From contig NZ_CP018171.1 in assembly GCF_001889605.1 (NCBI RefSeq), forward strand, positions 4,362,501-4,426,500: a stretch of 64,000 nucleotides of DNA, given 5' to 3'. Made by a program: the position numbers and the translations under genes. Below are positions 43,269 to 51,535 of this stretch, in pieces. How positions within the stretch are numbered: position 1 is the first letter of the stretch; every line of letters begins with the position of its first letter. The stretch comes from Aquibium oceanicum. Lineage in GTDB: Bacteria; Pseudomonadota; Alphaproteobacteria; Rhizobiales; Rhizobiaceae. A model generated the notes under the pieces. That model had not been told where the DNA came from, did not search any database, and saw nothing but the letters and a program-made list of their open reading frames with translations.

Positions 43269-44393
43269 GTAGGATCGGAGCGGCTCGAAGCCGTTGAAGG
43301 CGACCGAGGCGTAGGTGGTGGTGTAGGCACCGGTGCCCTCGATCAGCACCTCGTCGCCGATGGTGAGCGACAGCGGCAGCGGGTACGGGGTCTTTTCGTA
43401 CATGACGTCGGCCGAATCGCAGGTCGGACCAGCGAGCACGCAAGGAGCGACCTCGCCGCCGTCGTGCGGGGTGACGATCGGGTAGCGGATGGCCTCGTCC
43501 ATGGTCTCGGCCAGGCCGCCGAACTTGCCGATGTCGAGATAGACCCAGCGCACCTTGTCCTCTGCCGACTTCTTGGAGATCAGAACGACCTCCGACTTGA
43601 TGACGCCGGCATTCCCGACCATGCCGCGGCCCGGCTCGATGATGGTCTCGGGCAACTGGTTGCCGAAGTGCTTCTTGAGCGACGAGAAGATCGCCCGGCC
43701 ATAGGCTTCCGCTACCGGCACGTCGCGCAGGTAGCGGGTCGGGAAGCCGCCGCCCATGTTGACCATCTTGAGCACGATTCCCTCTTCCGCGAGCGTGGCG
43801 AAGACGCGCTTGGCATCGCCCAGCGCGCGATCCCACGCAGTCAGGTCGCACTGCTGCGAGCCGACGTGGAAGGAGACGCCGTAGGGATCGAGGCCGAGCG
43901 CCTTGGCGTGGCGCAGGACGTCGACGGCCATGGCCGGCACGCAGCCGAACTTGCGGCTGAGCGGCCATTCGGCGCCCTCGCCGTCGGTGAGCACGCGGCA
44001 GAAGACGCGAGCGCCGGGGGCGACGCGGGCGATCTTCTCGACCTCTTCGACGCAGTCCACCGCGAAGAGGCGGATGCCGAGGTCGAAGGCGCGCGCGATG
44101 TCGCGCTCCTTCTTGATGGTGTTGCCGAAGGAAATGCGGTCGGCGGTCGCGCCGGCATCGAGCGCCATCTCGACTTCGGCGACCGACGCGGTGTCGAAGG
44201 ACGAGCCGAGGGTCGCGAGCAGGCGCAGGACTTCCGGTGCCGGGTTTGCCTTCACCGCGTAGAAGATGCGGCTGTCGGGCAGCGCCTTCTCGAAGGCATG
44301 GAAATTGTCGCGCACGACGTCGAGGTCGACGACGAGGCAGGGGCCGTTCGGGCGGCGGGTGGCGAGGAAGTCGAGGATACGCTGGGTGGCCAT
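43260..44393 (-). CDS. Ornithine/lysine decarboxylase, fold type III PLP enzyme
   Basis: 377 residues from ATG 44393; a GTG/ATG extension upstream lacks family support. Alanine-racemase-fold decarboxylase: PLP lysine Lys48 (FYAVKANP), His176 (FHVGSQQ), the phosphate loop MGGGFPTR (213-220), Glu253 (EPGRG), catalytic Cys325 in GPTCDSAD and Tyr361. It makes putrescine from ornithine (and perhaps cadaverine from lysine). The form is the alphaproteobacterial one with dual ornithine/lysine specificity reported. A 250-nt leader precedes it. Confidence 0.93.
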   Translation of the reverse strand: MATQRILDFLATRRPNGPCLVVDLDVVRDNFHAFEKALPDSRIFYAVKANPAPEVLRLLATLGSSFDTASVAEVEMALDAGATADRISFGNTIKKERDIARAFDLGIRLFAVDCVEEVEKIARVAPGARVFCRVLTDGEGAEWPLSRKFGCVPAMAVDVLRHAKALGLDPYGVSFHVGSQQCDLTAWDRALGDAKRVFATLAEEGIVLKMVNMGGGFPTRYLRDVPVAEAYGRAIFSSLKKHFGNQLPETIIEPGRGMVGNAGVIKSEVVLISKKSAEDKVRWVYLDIGKFGGLAETMDEAIRYPIVTPHDGGEVAPCVLAGPTCDSADVMYEKTPYPLPLSLTIGDEVLIEGTGAYTTTYASVAFNGFEPLRSYVI

Positions 44394-44640
44394 CGGGTCT
44401 CTCCAATCGCGCCTTTCGGGCGCGCGCAATCGGGCTCCGCCCCGCCGGCGCACGGCCGGTCGAAGAGCGGTTCGGACAAAGTGCGAAAAGCGAGAGTCGA
44501 GGATCCGGCCGGTGGAGACGCCGGTACCAGGAACCCGCTTTGCGCGGCGATGAGTGACGGCTGTTCAGCCGGCGCTCGCTTTGTCTGCCTCAGCTTTGGA
44601 AGGGAGCCCCGTCCGCACTGTCGGCAATGATGGTGTGCCT
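44394..44640 (-). promoter_or_regulatory. Long leader of the decarboxylase gene, candidate speF-type RNA
   Basis: About 250 nt with no gene, containing GC-rich stem-loops near the start codon (for example cgcgcc-N5-ggcgcg at about 44408-44426) and an SD-like ggagag. In alphaproteobacteria a structured RNA motif named speF is known upstream of this type of ornithine decarboxylase. I could not check the consensus structure, so this is by analogy of gene and leader length. Confidence 0.35.
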
Positions 44641-44995
44641 CTTCAGTAACCCCGGTCTTTGGACAACCGGAAGAGAACCAGAAAGGCCCGCACCGTCGTT
44701 GCTTCAAGGCGTCCTCGGATCGGCGGTTGGCCGTCGAACCGACCGGAGGGGTTAACTCCGGTTACCTTACCGATGTCCTCGCCATTCGAGGGACCGGCGG
44801 ACGCCCACAGGCACGTGCGACTTTGGGCAGCCGGGATATATGCGCGAGGGCCTTCACAATCAATGAAAAAATCGAGGATCGGGCGAGAAATTTCCCAGCG
44901 GGCGGATTGCCGCAGAAAGGGCCGCGGCAGGGAACCAATCGGCAACTCGCCCGTAGTGGACGGACTCGCCTTACACGTTGAAAGAAGGTGTGATC
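44641..44995. other. Divergent intergenic region with no gene seen
   Basis: 355 bp between the decarboxylase leader and the DUF2231 gene. Open frames cross it but look like chance. It must hold the promoters of both directions. The piece gttaactccggttacc near 44752-44767 is a partial repeat of ggttaac-like words, too weak to call an operator. Confidence 0.4.
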
Positions 44996-45451
44996 ATGGC
45001 TCCCCTCGAAACAAGAAGCACAGTCGCGGTCGGCGGACAGCCGATCTATTCGACGTTCGTGCAATTCCCCGTTGTCTGCTTCACCCTCACGCTTCTGACG
45101 GACATCGCCTACTGGCGTACGTTCAACCTGATGTGGCAGAATTTTTCCTCATGGCTGCTTTTTGCCGGCCTGGTGTTCGGCGCGCTCGCGGTGATCGTCG
45201 GCATCATCGACTTTGCCGTGCGGCCCGCGATTCGCGCCAGCCGGCCGGCCTGGCTGCACGTCATCGGCAGCGTCGTCGTCCTCGTCCTCGCCCTGCTCAA
45301 CAGCCTGGTCCATGCCGGCGACGGCTGGACCGCGATCGTTCCGTGGGGCCTCACGCTTTCCGTCATAACCGTCGTCGTCATGATCATCACGGACTGGCTC
45401 GGCCGGTCGATGGTCTACCGCCACGGCGCTGGAGTGTCCCACCATGCGTAG
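44996..45451 (+). CDS. DUF2231 family membrane protein
   Basis: 151 residues with four transmembrane helices (about 20-40, 51-75, 84-104, 112-135). The VHAGDGW stretch and N-terminal QPIYSTFVQFPVVCFTLTLLTDIAYW are typical of DUF2231. ATG 44996 follows gaagg; TTG 44978 is an alternative. It overlaps the following sugar dehydrogenase by 8 bp. Pairs of DUF2231 and PQQ-type dehydrogenase are common; the membrane protein may take electrons or anchor, but this is not proven. Confidence 0.88.
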   Translation: MAPLETRSTVAVGGQPIYSTFVQFPVVCFTLTLLTDIAYWRTFNLMWQNFSSWLLFAGLVFGALAVIVGIIDFAVRPAIRASRPAWLHVIGSVVVLVLALLNSLVHAGDGWTAIVPWGLTLSVITVVVMIITDWLGRSMVYRHGAGVSHHA

Positions 45452-47039
45452 CAGATCGTTTTTCACCCGCACCCTTCTCGCCAGCGTCTGCCTGGCATTC
45501 GCGCCGGCAAGCCTGGGCCACGCCCAGGATTTCGACGTGACGCAGCAGATGGGCCCCGATCCCGTGCTGCCCGAACCGAACCCCGGGCTGATCGCGGAGA
45601 TGAAGATCGCCGAGGTGATCGGCTGGGGCGAAGGCCAGACACCGACGGTGCCCGAAGGTCTCACGGTCACCGCCTATGCCACCGGCCTGGCCAACCCGCG
45701 CAACGTGCACACCCTGCCGAACGGCGACGTTCTGGTGATCCAGTCGCGCGGCCCCTCCGGCAAACCCGTCTCGCGGCCGAAGGACGTGATTCGCGGATTC
45801 ATCATGTCGATGGCGCATGGCGGCGGAGGCGAGCAGAAAGAGAGCAACAAGATCACCCTGCTGCGCGACACGGATCGCGACGGCACCGTGGACGAGACGC
45901 ACGACCTCCTGACCGACCTCGCCTCGCCCTTTGGCGTCGCCTGGTACGACGGCACGCTCTATGTCGCCTCCGCCGAGGCAGTGCTCGCATACCCCTATGA
46001 ACTGGGCGCCGCGAGCATCACTGCCGAACCCAAGGTGCTGACGCCGCTTCCCGGGGGCCCGATCAACCACCACTGGACCAAGGACCTGGTGCTGAGCCCG
46101 GACGGCAAGTATCTCTACGCCTCGGTCGGCTCGAACTCCAACATTGTCGAGAACGGTATCGAGGCGGAGAAGGGTCGCGCCGCGATCTGGCAGATCGACC
46201 GCGAGACCGGCGCTTCGCGTGTCTTCGCGTCGGGCCTGCGCAACCCCAACGGCCTTACCTTCAATCCCGACAGCGGCGAACTCTGGGCCGTCATCAACGA
46301 GCGGGACGAACTTGGCCCGAACCTCGTGCCCGACTACATGACATCCGTGAAGGAAGGCGCGTTCTACGGCTGGCCCTGGAGCTACTTCGGGCAGCATGTC
46401 GATCCGCGCGTGAAGCCCGAACGGCCCGACATGGTCGAGAAGGCGATATCGCCGGACTACGCGCTGTCGAGCCACGTGGCGCCGCTCGGGATGACCTTTA
46501 CCTATCGATCGGTGCTGCCCGAACAGTATCGCAGCGGTGCGTTCGTCGGCGAGCACGGCAGCTGGAACCGCGACTCCTTCAACGGCTACAAGGTGGTCTA
46601 CATCCCGTTCGAGAACGGCAAGCCTTCGGGCAAGGCGCAGGACGTGGTGACCGGGTTCATAAACGGCGACCAGGCGCACGGCCGGCCGGTGGGCGTGACG
46701 ATCGACGGTACCGGCGCATTGCTGGTGGCGGACGACGCCGGCAACACGGTGTGGCGCGTGGCCTCCGCCGACGGCTCCATCACGCGCGAGCCGGTGGGCG
46801 AGGATCCGGTCGCCACCAGCGCGATCGGGTCGAACGATGCCGCCGAAGAGACGGCGCCGGCCGCCCTCCCCGCACCGACGAATCAGGACGCCGCCGCACC
46901 CAAGGCGACTGAACCCTCCACCGACGCAGCTGCGCCGGCCGACGAGGAGATGAACGGGCAGGAACCATCCGGCAACGCAGACGGACCGCGCCCGGCGCAG
47001 ACGGAAGTCGCTCCGGCGGTGATTCCGGAGGAGGACTGA
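45444..47039 (+). CDS. PQQ-dependent sugar (sorbosone-type) dehydrogenase, periplasmic
   Basis: 531 residues. Signal peptide 1-28 (ending LGHAQ), then a six-bladed beta-propeller of the GSDH/sorbosone dehydrogenase family: GLANPRNVHTLPNGDVLV, PFGVAWYDGTLYVAS, HHWTKDLVLSPDGKYLYASVGSNSN, ASGLRNPNGLTFNPDSGELWAVINERDE, FVGEHGSWNR and GRPVGVTIDGTGALLVADD. The last 85 residues are an Ala/Pro/Glu-rich tail without structure. Substrate unknown. Probably works with the DUF2231 protein encoded just before it. Confidence 0.88.
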   Translation: MRSRSFFTRTLLASVCLAFAPASLGHAQDFDVTQQMGPDPVLPEPNPGLIAEMKIAEVIGWGEGQTPTVPEGLTVTAYATGLANPRNVHTLPNGDVLVIQSRGPSGKPVSRPKDVIRGFIMSMAHGGGGEQKESNKITLLRDTDRDGTVDETHDLLTDLASPFGVAWYDGTLYVASAEAVLAYPYELGAASITAEPKVLTPLPGGPINHHWTKDLVLSPDGKYLYASVGSNSNIVENGIEAEKGRAAIWQIDRETGASRVFASGLRNPNGLTFNPDSGELWAVINERDELGPNLVPDYMTSVKEGAFYGWPWSYFGQHVDPRVKPERPDMVEKAISPDYALSSHVAPLGMTFTYRSVLPEQYRSGAFVGEHGSWNRDSFNGYKVVYIPFENGKPSGKAQDVVTGFINGDQAHGRPVGVTIDGTGALLVADDAGNTVWRVASADGSITREPVGEDPVATSAIGSNDAAEETAPAALPAPTNQDAAAPKATEPSTDAAAPADEEMNGQEPSGNADGPRPAQTEVAPAVIPEED

Positions 47040-47094
47040 GGTTGTCGCGGGCGGCGAGGATGCGGCTCCGCACTGGTTGAACCTTGAGCTTGCC

Positions 47095-47117
47095 ATGTAC
47101 GCCGATCTGGCGTACAT
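47095..47117. promoter_or_regulatory. Candidate operator of the DUF1778-GNAT toxin-antitoxin pair
   Basis: Perfect 9-bp inverted repeat ATGTACGCC-N5-GGCGTACAT, ending 22 bp before the antitoxin ATG. Toxin-antitoxin operons of this class are repressed by the complex at such palindromes. Confidence 0.65.
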
Positions 47118-47139
47118 ACGGCAATGACAGGAGAATGTC

Positions 47140-47448
47140 ATGCTCGGGTTCGTTGATACTTCCAAACTGGTCGATGAGCGCAGCGACGCGCGGATGAACT
47201 TCCGCACCAAGCCGCGCATCAAGGAGGCCATCCAGCAGGCCGCGGCGCTGTCGGGAGTGGACGATTCCACTTTCACGATGAATGCCGCCTATCAGGCCGC
47301 GATGGAGACCATCGCGGCGCACGAACATACCATGCTGAAGCCGGCGGATTACGAGGCGTTCTTCACCGCCTTGGACTCAGCGCCGGAGCCCACGGAGACC
47401 TTGCGAGCTGCTTTCCGGCGGCATCGCGATACCATCGTTTCCAGGTGA
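47140..47448 (+). CDS. DUF1778 (TacA/AtaR-type) antitoxin
   Basis: 102 residues. N-terminal ribbon-helix-helix (ARMNFRTKPRIKEAIQQAAALSGVDDSTFTMNAAYQAAMETI) and a C-terminal toxin-binding tail with HTMLKPADYEAFFTALDSAPEPTETLRAAFRRH, the DUF1778 signature. SD aggag is 6-10 bp before ATG 47140. It overlaps the acetyltransferase toxin by 1-4 bp. It neutralises the toxin and represses the operon with it. Confidence 0.9.
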   Translation: MLGFVDTSKLVDERSDARMNFRTKPRIKEAIQQAAALSGVDDSTFTMNAAYQAAMETIAAHEHTMLKPADYEAFFTALDSAPEPTETLRAAFRRHRDTIVSR

Positions 47449-48029
47449 TGCCCGAGGAAGGCGCCGCGTCCTTCCTCATCGAGCCGTTCGATCCCGACAG
47501 GCACGATCGAACGGCTTTTTCGTGCGGCATCGAGCAGGTCGACAACTATTTCCGCAAGACCGCCAACAAGCTCGCCAAGGCCGGAAACGTCCGGCTATAC
47601 GTAATGATCGCGCCCGACGGATTGGTGGTGGGATTCTACGCGATCAATGCCCATGCTGTGCATCACGACGAGTTGCCGAAGAGGTTTTCGCGTGCCCGAC
47701 CATCCCACGGCAGCATTCCGGCAGCCTACATCTCTATGATCGGGCGGGACGGAAAGTTTCGGGGCCAAGGCTTCGGCGGCGATCTCCTGGTCGATGCGCT
47801 TAGACGAATTGCCAGAGCGGCAGATCAGGTCGGGATAGCGGTAGTGATGCTCGACGTGCTGGATTGCGGCGATCCGGCGCGGGTCGCTCGCCGAAAGGCG
47901 CTCTACGAAAGTTACGGCTTCACCGCGCTCGTTTCCAATCCCCTGAGGATGTTCCTGCCGGTCGCGACGGTGCGGGCATTGCTTTCGGAAGAAGCGGAAA
48001 CCTCCGACCCGGAAGGCGGGGATGCGTGA
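47448..48029 (+). CDS. GNAT-family toxin (TacT/AtaT type)
   Basis: 193 residues from ATG 47448 (TGATG overlap with the antitoxin). GNAT fold with FSCGIEQVDNYFRKTANKLAK at the N-terminus, typical of tRNA-acetylating toxins, and GRDGKFRGQGFGGDLLVDALRRI as the acetyl-CoA loop, then YESYGFTAL. TacT-type toxins acetylate the amino acid on charged tRNA and stop translation. Partner and order match. Confidence 0.9.
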   Translation: MPEEGAASFLIEPFDPDRHDRTAFSCGIEQVDNYFRKTANKLAKAGNVRLYVMIAPDGLVVGFYAINAHAVHHDELPKRFSRARPSHGSIPAAYISMIGRDGKFRGQGFGGDLLVDALRRIARAADQVGIAVVMLDVLDCGDPARVARRKALYESYGFTALVSNPLRMFLPVATVRALLSEEAETSDPEGGDA

Positions 48030-48119
48030 CCGGGCATCGCCTGATCGGAGGCGCCGCGCCTTGCGCATTGCGACGCATTGAACGATGTTCGTCTCATCGT
48101 TCACACTTGCGGACCACCC

Positions 48120-49301
48120 ATGCGGCAGCGAGATTCCTACAACGCCTTTCTCGACCATGATTACCCGGAGGTGCCACACGCGCCGGAGGGGCCGCTGGCG
48201 GGGCTGACGCTGGCAATAAAGGACATATTCGACATCGCCGGCCAGAAGACCGGCGGGGGCAATCCGCAGAAGCTCGCAGAGGCGGTCGCCGCGGCAAGCA
48301 CGGCTCCGGCCGTGCAGGCCCTGCTCGATGCGGGCGCGAACTTCGTCGGCCGGACGCAGACTGACGAGCTGACCTTTTCGCTGATGGGGCAGAACGCCCA
48401 CTATCCGTTTCCGGTCAATCCGGCCGCGCCCGACCGCGTGACCGGCGGCTCGTCTTCGGGTTCGGCAGCGGCGGTGGCAGGAGGGCTGGCCGACATCGCG
48501 CTCGGCTCCGACACGGGCGGCTCGATCCGCGCGCCGGCGAGCTTCTGCGGACTGGTCGGACTGCGCACCACCCACGGCGCGATTTCGCTCGAAGGCACAA
48601 TGCCGCTGGCGCCGAGCCTCGACACGTTCGGATGGTTCGCCAAAGACATCGGGACCTACGAGACGGTTGGCGAGGTGCTGCTGGGCGCGCCGGCGCGGCG
48701 GGAGGGAAAACTCTTCCGGCTCGCCGCGCTCGACGACCTCCTACTCGGCCCGGCGGAGGAGGCGGAATACGCGCGCATGGTGGAGAAGGTCGCGGCCACG
48801 ATCGACGCGCCGGAGACGTCGCCGCCGCTTTCCCATTCTATCGACGACCTCTACTGGTGCTTTCGCAAGATCCAGTCCCACGAAGCGTGGCAGGTGCACG
48901 GCCCCTGGATCTCGGCCGCAGACCGCCGGCTCGGACCCGGAGTGAGGGAACGCTTCGAGTTCGGATCGACGATCGACGCGGCGACCTTCGCGTCCGAGAC
49001 GGCCCGGCGAAACGCCTTCCGGGAGGAGTTCGCGCAGATGCTGGGCGACGACGGCATCCTGGTGATGCCGACGGTGCCGGGTGCTGCGCCGCTGAAGAAC
49101 GCGACGTTTGACGATTTGCAAACCTACCGCGAGCGGGCGCTGCGGCTGCTCTGCCTGTCCGGCCTCTCCGGCTTTCCCCAGATCACGCTGCCGCTCGGCA
49201 CGGTCGACGGCGCGCCGTTCGGCATCTCGCTGCTTGGTCCTGCCGGGAGCGACATGGCGCTGATCGGGATGGGGCGTGCCTTACTGGGGGAAGCGGGGTG
49301 A
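48120..49301 (+). CDS. Amidase signature family hydrolase
   Basis: 393 residues from ATG 48120; a TTG at 48078 would add 14 residues. The Ser-cisSer-Lys triad is present: Lys34 (LAIKDIFD), Ser112 ([14 protein letters not shown]) and Ser135 ([11 protein letters not shown]). It hydrolyses an amide bond; the substrate (indole acetamide, aryl amides or others) cannot be told. At 393 residues it is shorter than the GatA class. Stand-alone gene between two toxin-antitoxin pairs. Confidence 0.9.
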   Translation: MRQRDSYNAFLDHDYPEVPHAPEGPLAGLTLAIKDIFDIAGQKTGGGNPQKLAEAVAAASTAPAVQALLDAGANFVGRTQTDELTFSLMGQNAHYPFPVNPAAPDRVTGGSSSGSAAAVAGGLADIALGSDTGGSIRAPASFCGLVGLRTTHGAISLEGTMPLAPSLDTFGWFAKDIGTYETVGEVLLGAPARREGKLFRLAALDDLLLGPAEEAEYARMVEKVAATIDAPETSPPLSHSIDDLYWCFRKIQSHEAWQVHGPWISAADRRLGPGVRERFEFGSTIDAATFASETARRNAFREEFAQMLGDDGILVMPTVPGAAPLKNATFDDLQTYRERALRLLCLSGLSGFPQITLPLGTVDGAPFGISLLGPAGSDMALIGMGRALLGEAG

Positions 49302-49324
49302 AGGCGCCGAGAAATTGCGTGCGG

Positions 49325-49522
49325 CTAGAACGCCTTCGGCAGCCCGGCCTGCCGCAGGATCGCATTCGCGGTGTGCCGGCTCGGAATGCCGACAGGCACC
49401 GCAAAGTTCTGCGCCGTGATCGGGCTGCGCCAGATCTCGTGGCTACCCTTGCCCTGGCGAACGAGCTCACAGCCTGCCTCCGACAGGAGCTTGCGGAGCG
49501 CCTTGTCGAACTGCGGCGCCAT
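49325..49522 (-). CDS. hicA: HicA-family toxin (mRNA interferase)
   Basis: 65 residues, double-stranded RNA-binding-like fold: FDKALRKLLSEAGCELVRQGKGSHEIWRSP with the catalytic His in GSHEIW, and IPSRHTANAILRQAGL at the end. It directly follows the antitoxin gene without gap. HicA cleaves mRNA. Confidence 0.85.
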   Translation of the reverse strand: MAPQFDKALRKLLSEAGCELVRQGKGSHEIWRSPITAQNFAVPVGIPSRHTANAILRQAGLPKAF

Positions 49523-49759
49523 TCAAGCCGCGGAACGCTCCGCCTCGCGGAGCGCCGTGATCTGCAGGAAGACCGAAGAACGGTCCAGTTCGGGATGATT
49601 GTCCGGCAACAGGTCGAGCGCCATCGCCGACATCTTTGCCAGAAGCTCGTCGAGCGTCGCGGCATCGGCGGCGGCCGGTATGTCGTCGCAGTGTCCGCTC
49701 CAGACAGACGCCTCGTCGTCCCATACGGCCGAGATGGTGAAGATTGTTGGCTTCGACAT
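49523..49759 (-). CDS. DUF1902 (HicB-like) antitoxin
   Basis: 78 residues from ATG 49759, which has ggagcgg upstream; ATG 49786 is also open. MSKPTIFTISAVWDDEASVWSGHCDDIPAAADAATLDELLAKM is the DUF1902 fold, a partial RNase-H-like domain without the DNA-binding part of larger HicB. It is encoded before hicA, the HicB-first order. How it represses its promoter, if it does, is unclear given the missing HTH. Confidence 0.82.
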   Translation of the reverse strand: MSKPTIFTISAVWDDEASVWSGHCDDIPAAADAATLDELLAKMSAMALDLLPDNHPELDRSSVFLQITALREAERSAA

Positions 49760-49887
49760 GTCCGCTCCGATCGTGGGTGTCTTCATATCACGTCGGGCGC
49801 GCGAACTGGATACCCCCGGATTTCGCAGCGGCGCAATGCCGGTTCATGCGACCAAATCTCCATGGTCTCAAATGACGGAGCATCCGC

Positions 49888-50787
49888 ATGGACACGCTGA
49901 CCCGCATGCGCGCCTTCATCGACGTCGTCGAGGCGGAAGGGTTTTCGGCGGCGGCGCGCAAGATCGGACGGTCGAAGGCGCTGCTTTCGAAGTACGTGCG
50001 CGAGTTGGAGGACGAACTCGGGGCGCTGCTCCTGAACCGCACGACGCGGCAGTTCTCGCTGACCGAGGCGGGGCACACCTATTACAAGCGCGCCAACGAG
50101 ATCATCCGCGAGATCGACAGCCTCGCCGACACGGTGCGCGAATCCTCCGGCGACGTGCGCGGACGGATCAGGCTTTCCGCGCCGCGCACCTTCGCCGATG
50201 CGCCGATCGGGCAGTCGCTGATCGACTTCGCGCTGGCGCATCCCGACATCGTGCTCGACATCAACCTCGACGATCGTTTCGTCGATCTGGTGGAGGAAGG
50301 CTTCGACCTGGCGATCCGCATTTCGAGACTCGAGAATTCCTCGCTCATCGCCCGCCGGCTGGCGCCCTTCTCCGTAAAAGTCTGCGCCTCGCCGGAGCTG
50401 ATCGCGCGTACCGGCGCACCGAAGCGACCGCAGGATCTGTCGTCGCGCCCCTGCATCATCGACACCAACGGACGCTGGCTGGCGAACTGGCCCTTCAAGG
50501 GCGACAATGGCGAGATGATCTCGGTTGCGGTTTCCGGCCCGATCGAGGTGAACAGTCCACTTTCGGCCCGCGCCGCCGCTGTTTCGGGCCTGGGCTACGC
50601 CATCCTGCCCGATTTCATCGCCGCGCCCGAGATCGAGGCGGGCCGGCTCCAGACCCTGCTCGAGGACAGGATGCTGACCGGCGCCGGCATCTTCGCCGTC
50701 TATCCGCACCGGCGCTACCTGCCGGCCAAGGTCAGGGTGTTCGTGGATTTCCTCGTGCAGTGGTTCAAGGACAATGACGGCGGGTGA
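49888..50787 (+). CDS. LysR family transcriptional regulator
   Basis: 299 residues. N-terminal winged HTH (MDTLTRMRAFIDVVEAEGFSAAARKIGRSKALLSKYVRELEDELGALLLNRTTRQFSLTEAG) of the CrgA-like/PecT group, then a substrate-binding domain beginning GRIRLSAPRTFADAPIGQSLIDF. Target unknown. It stands between the HicA pair and the DUF1007-NicO genes on the same strand. The spacing of 78 bp leaves room for its own promoter. Confidence 0.9.
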   Translation: MDTLTRMRAFIDVVEAEGFSAAARKIGRSKALLSKYVRELEDELGALLLNRTTRQFSLTEAGHTYYKRANEIIREIDSLADTVRESSGDVRGRIRLSAPRTFADAPIGQSLIDFALAHPDIVLDINLDDRFVDLVEEGFDLAIRISRLENSSLIARRLAPFSVKVCASPELIARTGAPKRPQDLSSRPCIIDTNGRWLANWPFKGDNGEMISVAVSGPIEVNSPLSARAAAVSGLGYAILPDFIAAPEIEAGRLQTLLEDRMLTGAGIFAVYPHRRYLPAKVRVFVDFLVQWFKDNDGG

Positions 50788-50865
50788 GCCGGCGACAGTC
50801 CCAATTTCGCCGGTTTTATGGTAGACGACCGGCGGCCAAATCAACACCTGTTCGCCGTGGAACCG

Positions 50866-51531
50866 ATGCGACCCTTTTCGCGAACGACCGTTCCTGCTGC
50901 CGCCATGCTCGCAGGCTTCGCCCTGGCTTCTCCCGCACTTGCCCACCCGCACATCTTCGCGGAAGCACGCCTCGACGTCGTGGTGTCGCCGCAGGGCGAC
51001 GTTTCCTCGCTGCGGCACCTGTGGCGGTTCGACGATCTCTTCTCCAGCACGGTGCTGCTGGAATTCGACGCCAACAGCGACCTGAAGCTCGACGACGCCG
51101 AATTGGCGGAGGTCTCCAAGACCGTCTTCGATTCCATCGGCGAGTTCGACTACTTCCAGGTCGTGCGGTCGAACGACAAGCCGGTTGCCATGAAGCCGCC
51201 GGCCAATCTGATGGCGAACTACGACGACGGCCAGTTGATCATCCTGTTCGAATCCGAGCCCGCCGACCCGCTGAAACTCGCTGGCAAGGTGGATTTCGGC
51301 GTCTACGATCCCACCTTCTACACCGCGATCGATTTCGTCGAGGACGCGAACATGTCGATCGATAATCTTCCTGACGGATGCGATCGGGCGGTGATCCGCC
51401 CCGATCCCGACGAGGCGCTCGCCCAGAACCAGTCGACGCTGACCGAGGCATTCTTCAACGACCCGGCGGGAACCGACTACGGCAACATATTCGCCACCAA
51501 GCTGGAAATCACCTGCAACGGACAGGGCTGA
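50866..51531 (+). CDS. DUF1007 family periplasmic protein
   Basis: 221 residues from ATG 50866. Signal peptide to about residue 26 (ALASPALA|HPHIF). The mature protein begins with the HPHIFAEARLDVVV motif characteristic of DUF1007, whose terminal His residues suggest metal binding at the periplasm. It is encoded 4 bp before the NicO exporter, a usual pair, so it probably helps nickel/cobalt/zinc handling. Role inferred. Confidence 0.85.
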   Translation: MRPFSRTTVPAAAMLAGFALASPALAHPHIFAEARLDVVVSPQGDVSSLRHLWRFDDLFSSTVLLEFDANSDLKLDDAELAEVSKTVFDSIGEFDYFQVVRSNDKPVAMKPPANLMANYDDGQLIILFESEPADPLKLAGKVDFGVYDPTFYTAIDFVEDANMSIDNLPDGCDRAVIRPDPDEALAQNQSTLTEAFFNDPAGTDYGNIFATKLEITCNGQG

Positions 51532-51535
51532 CGCC

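Noticed and set aside
44659-45540. 293-codon plus-strand frame starting in the decarboxylase upstream region
   Set aside because: Crosses the DUF2231 gene in a different frame. Basic composition and no family features.
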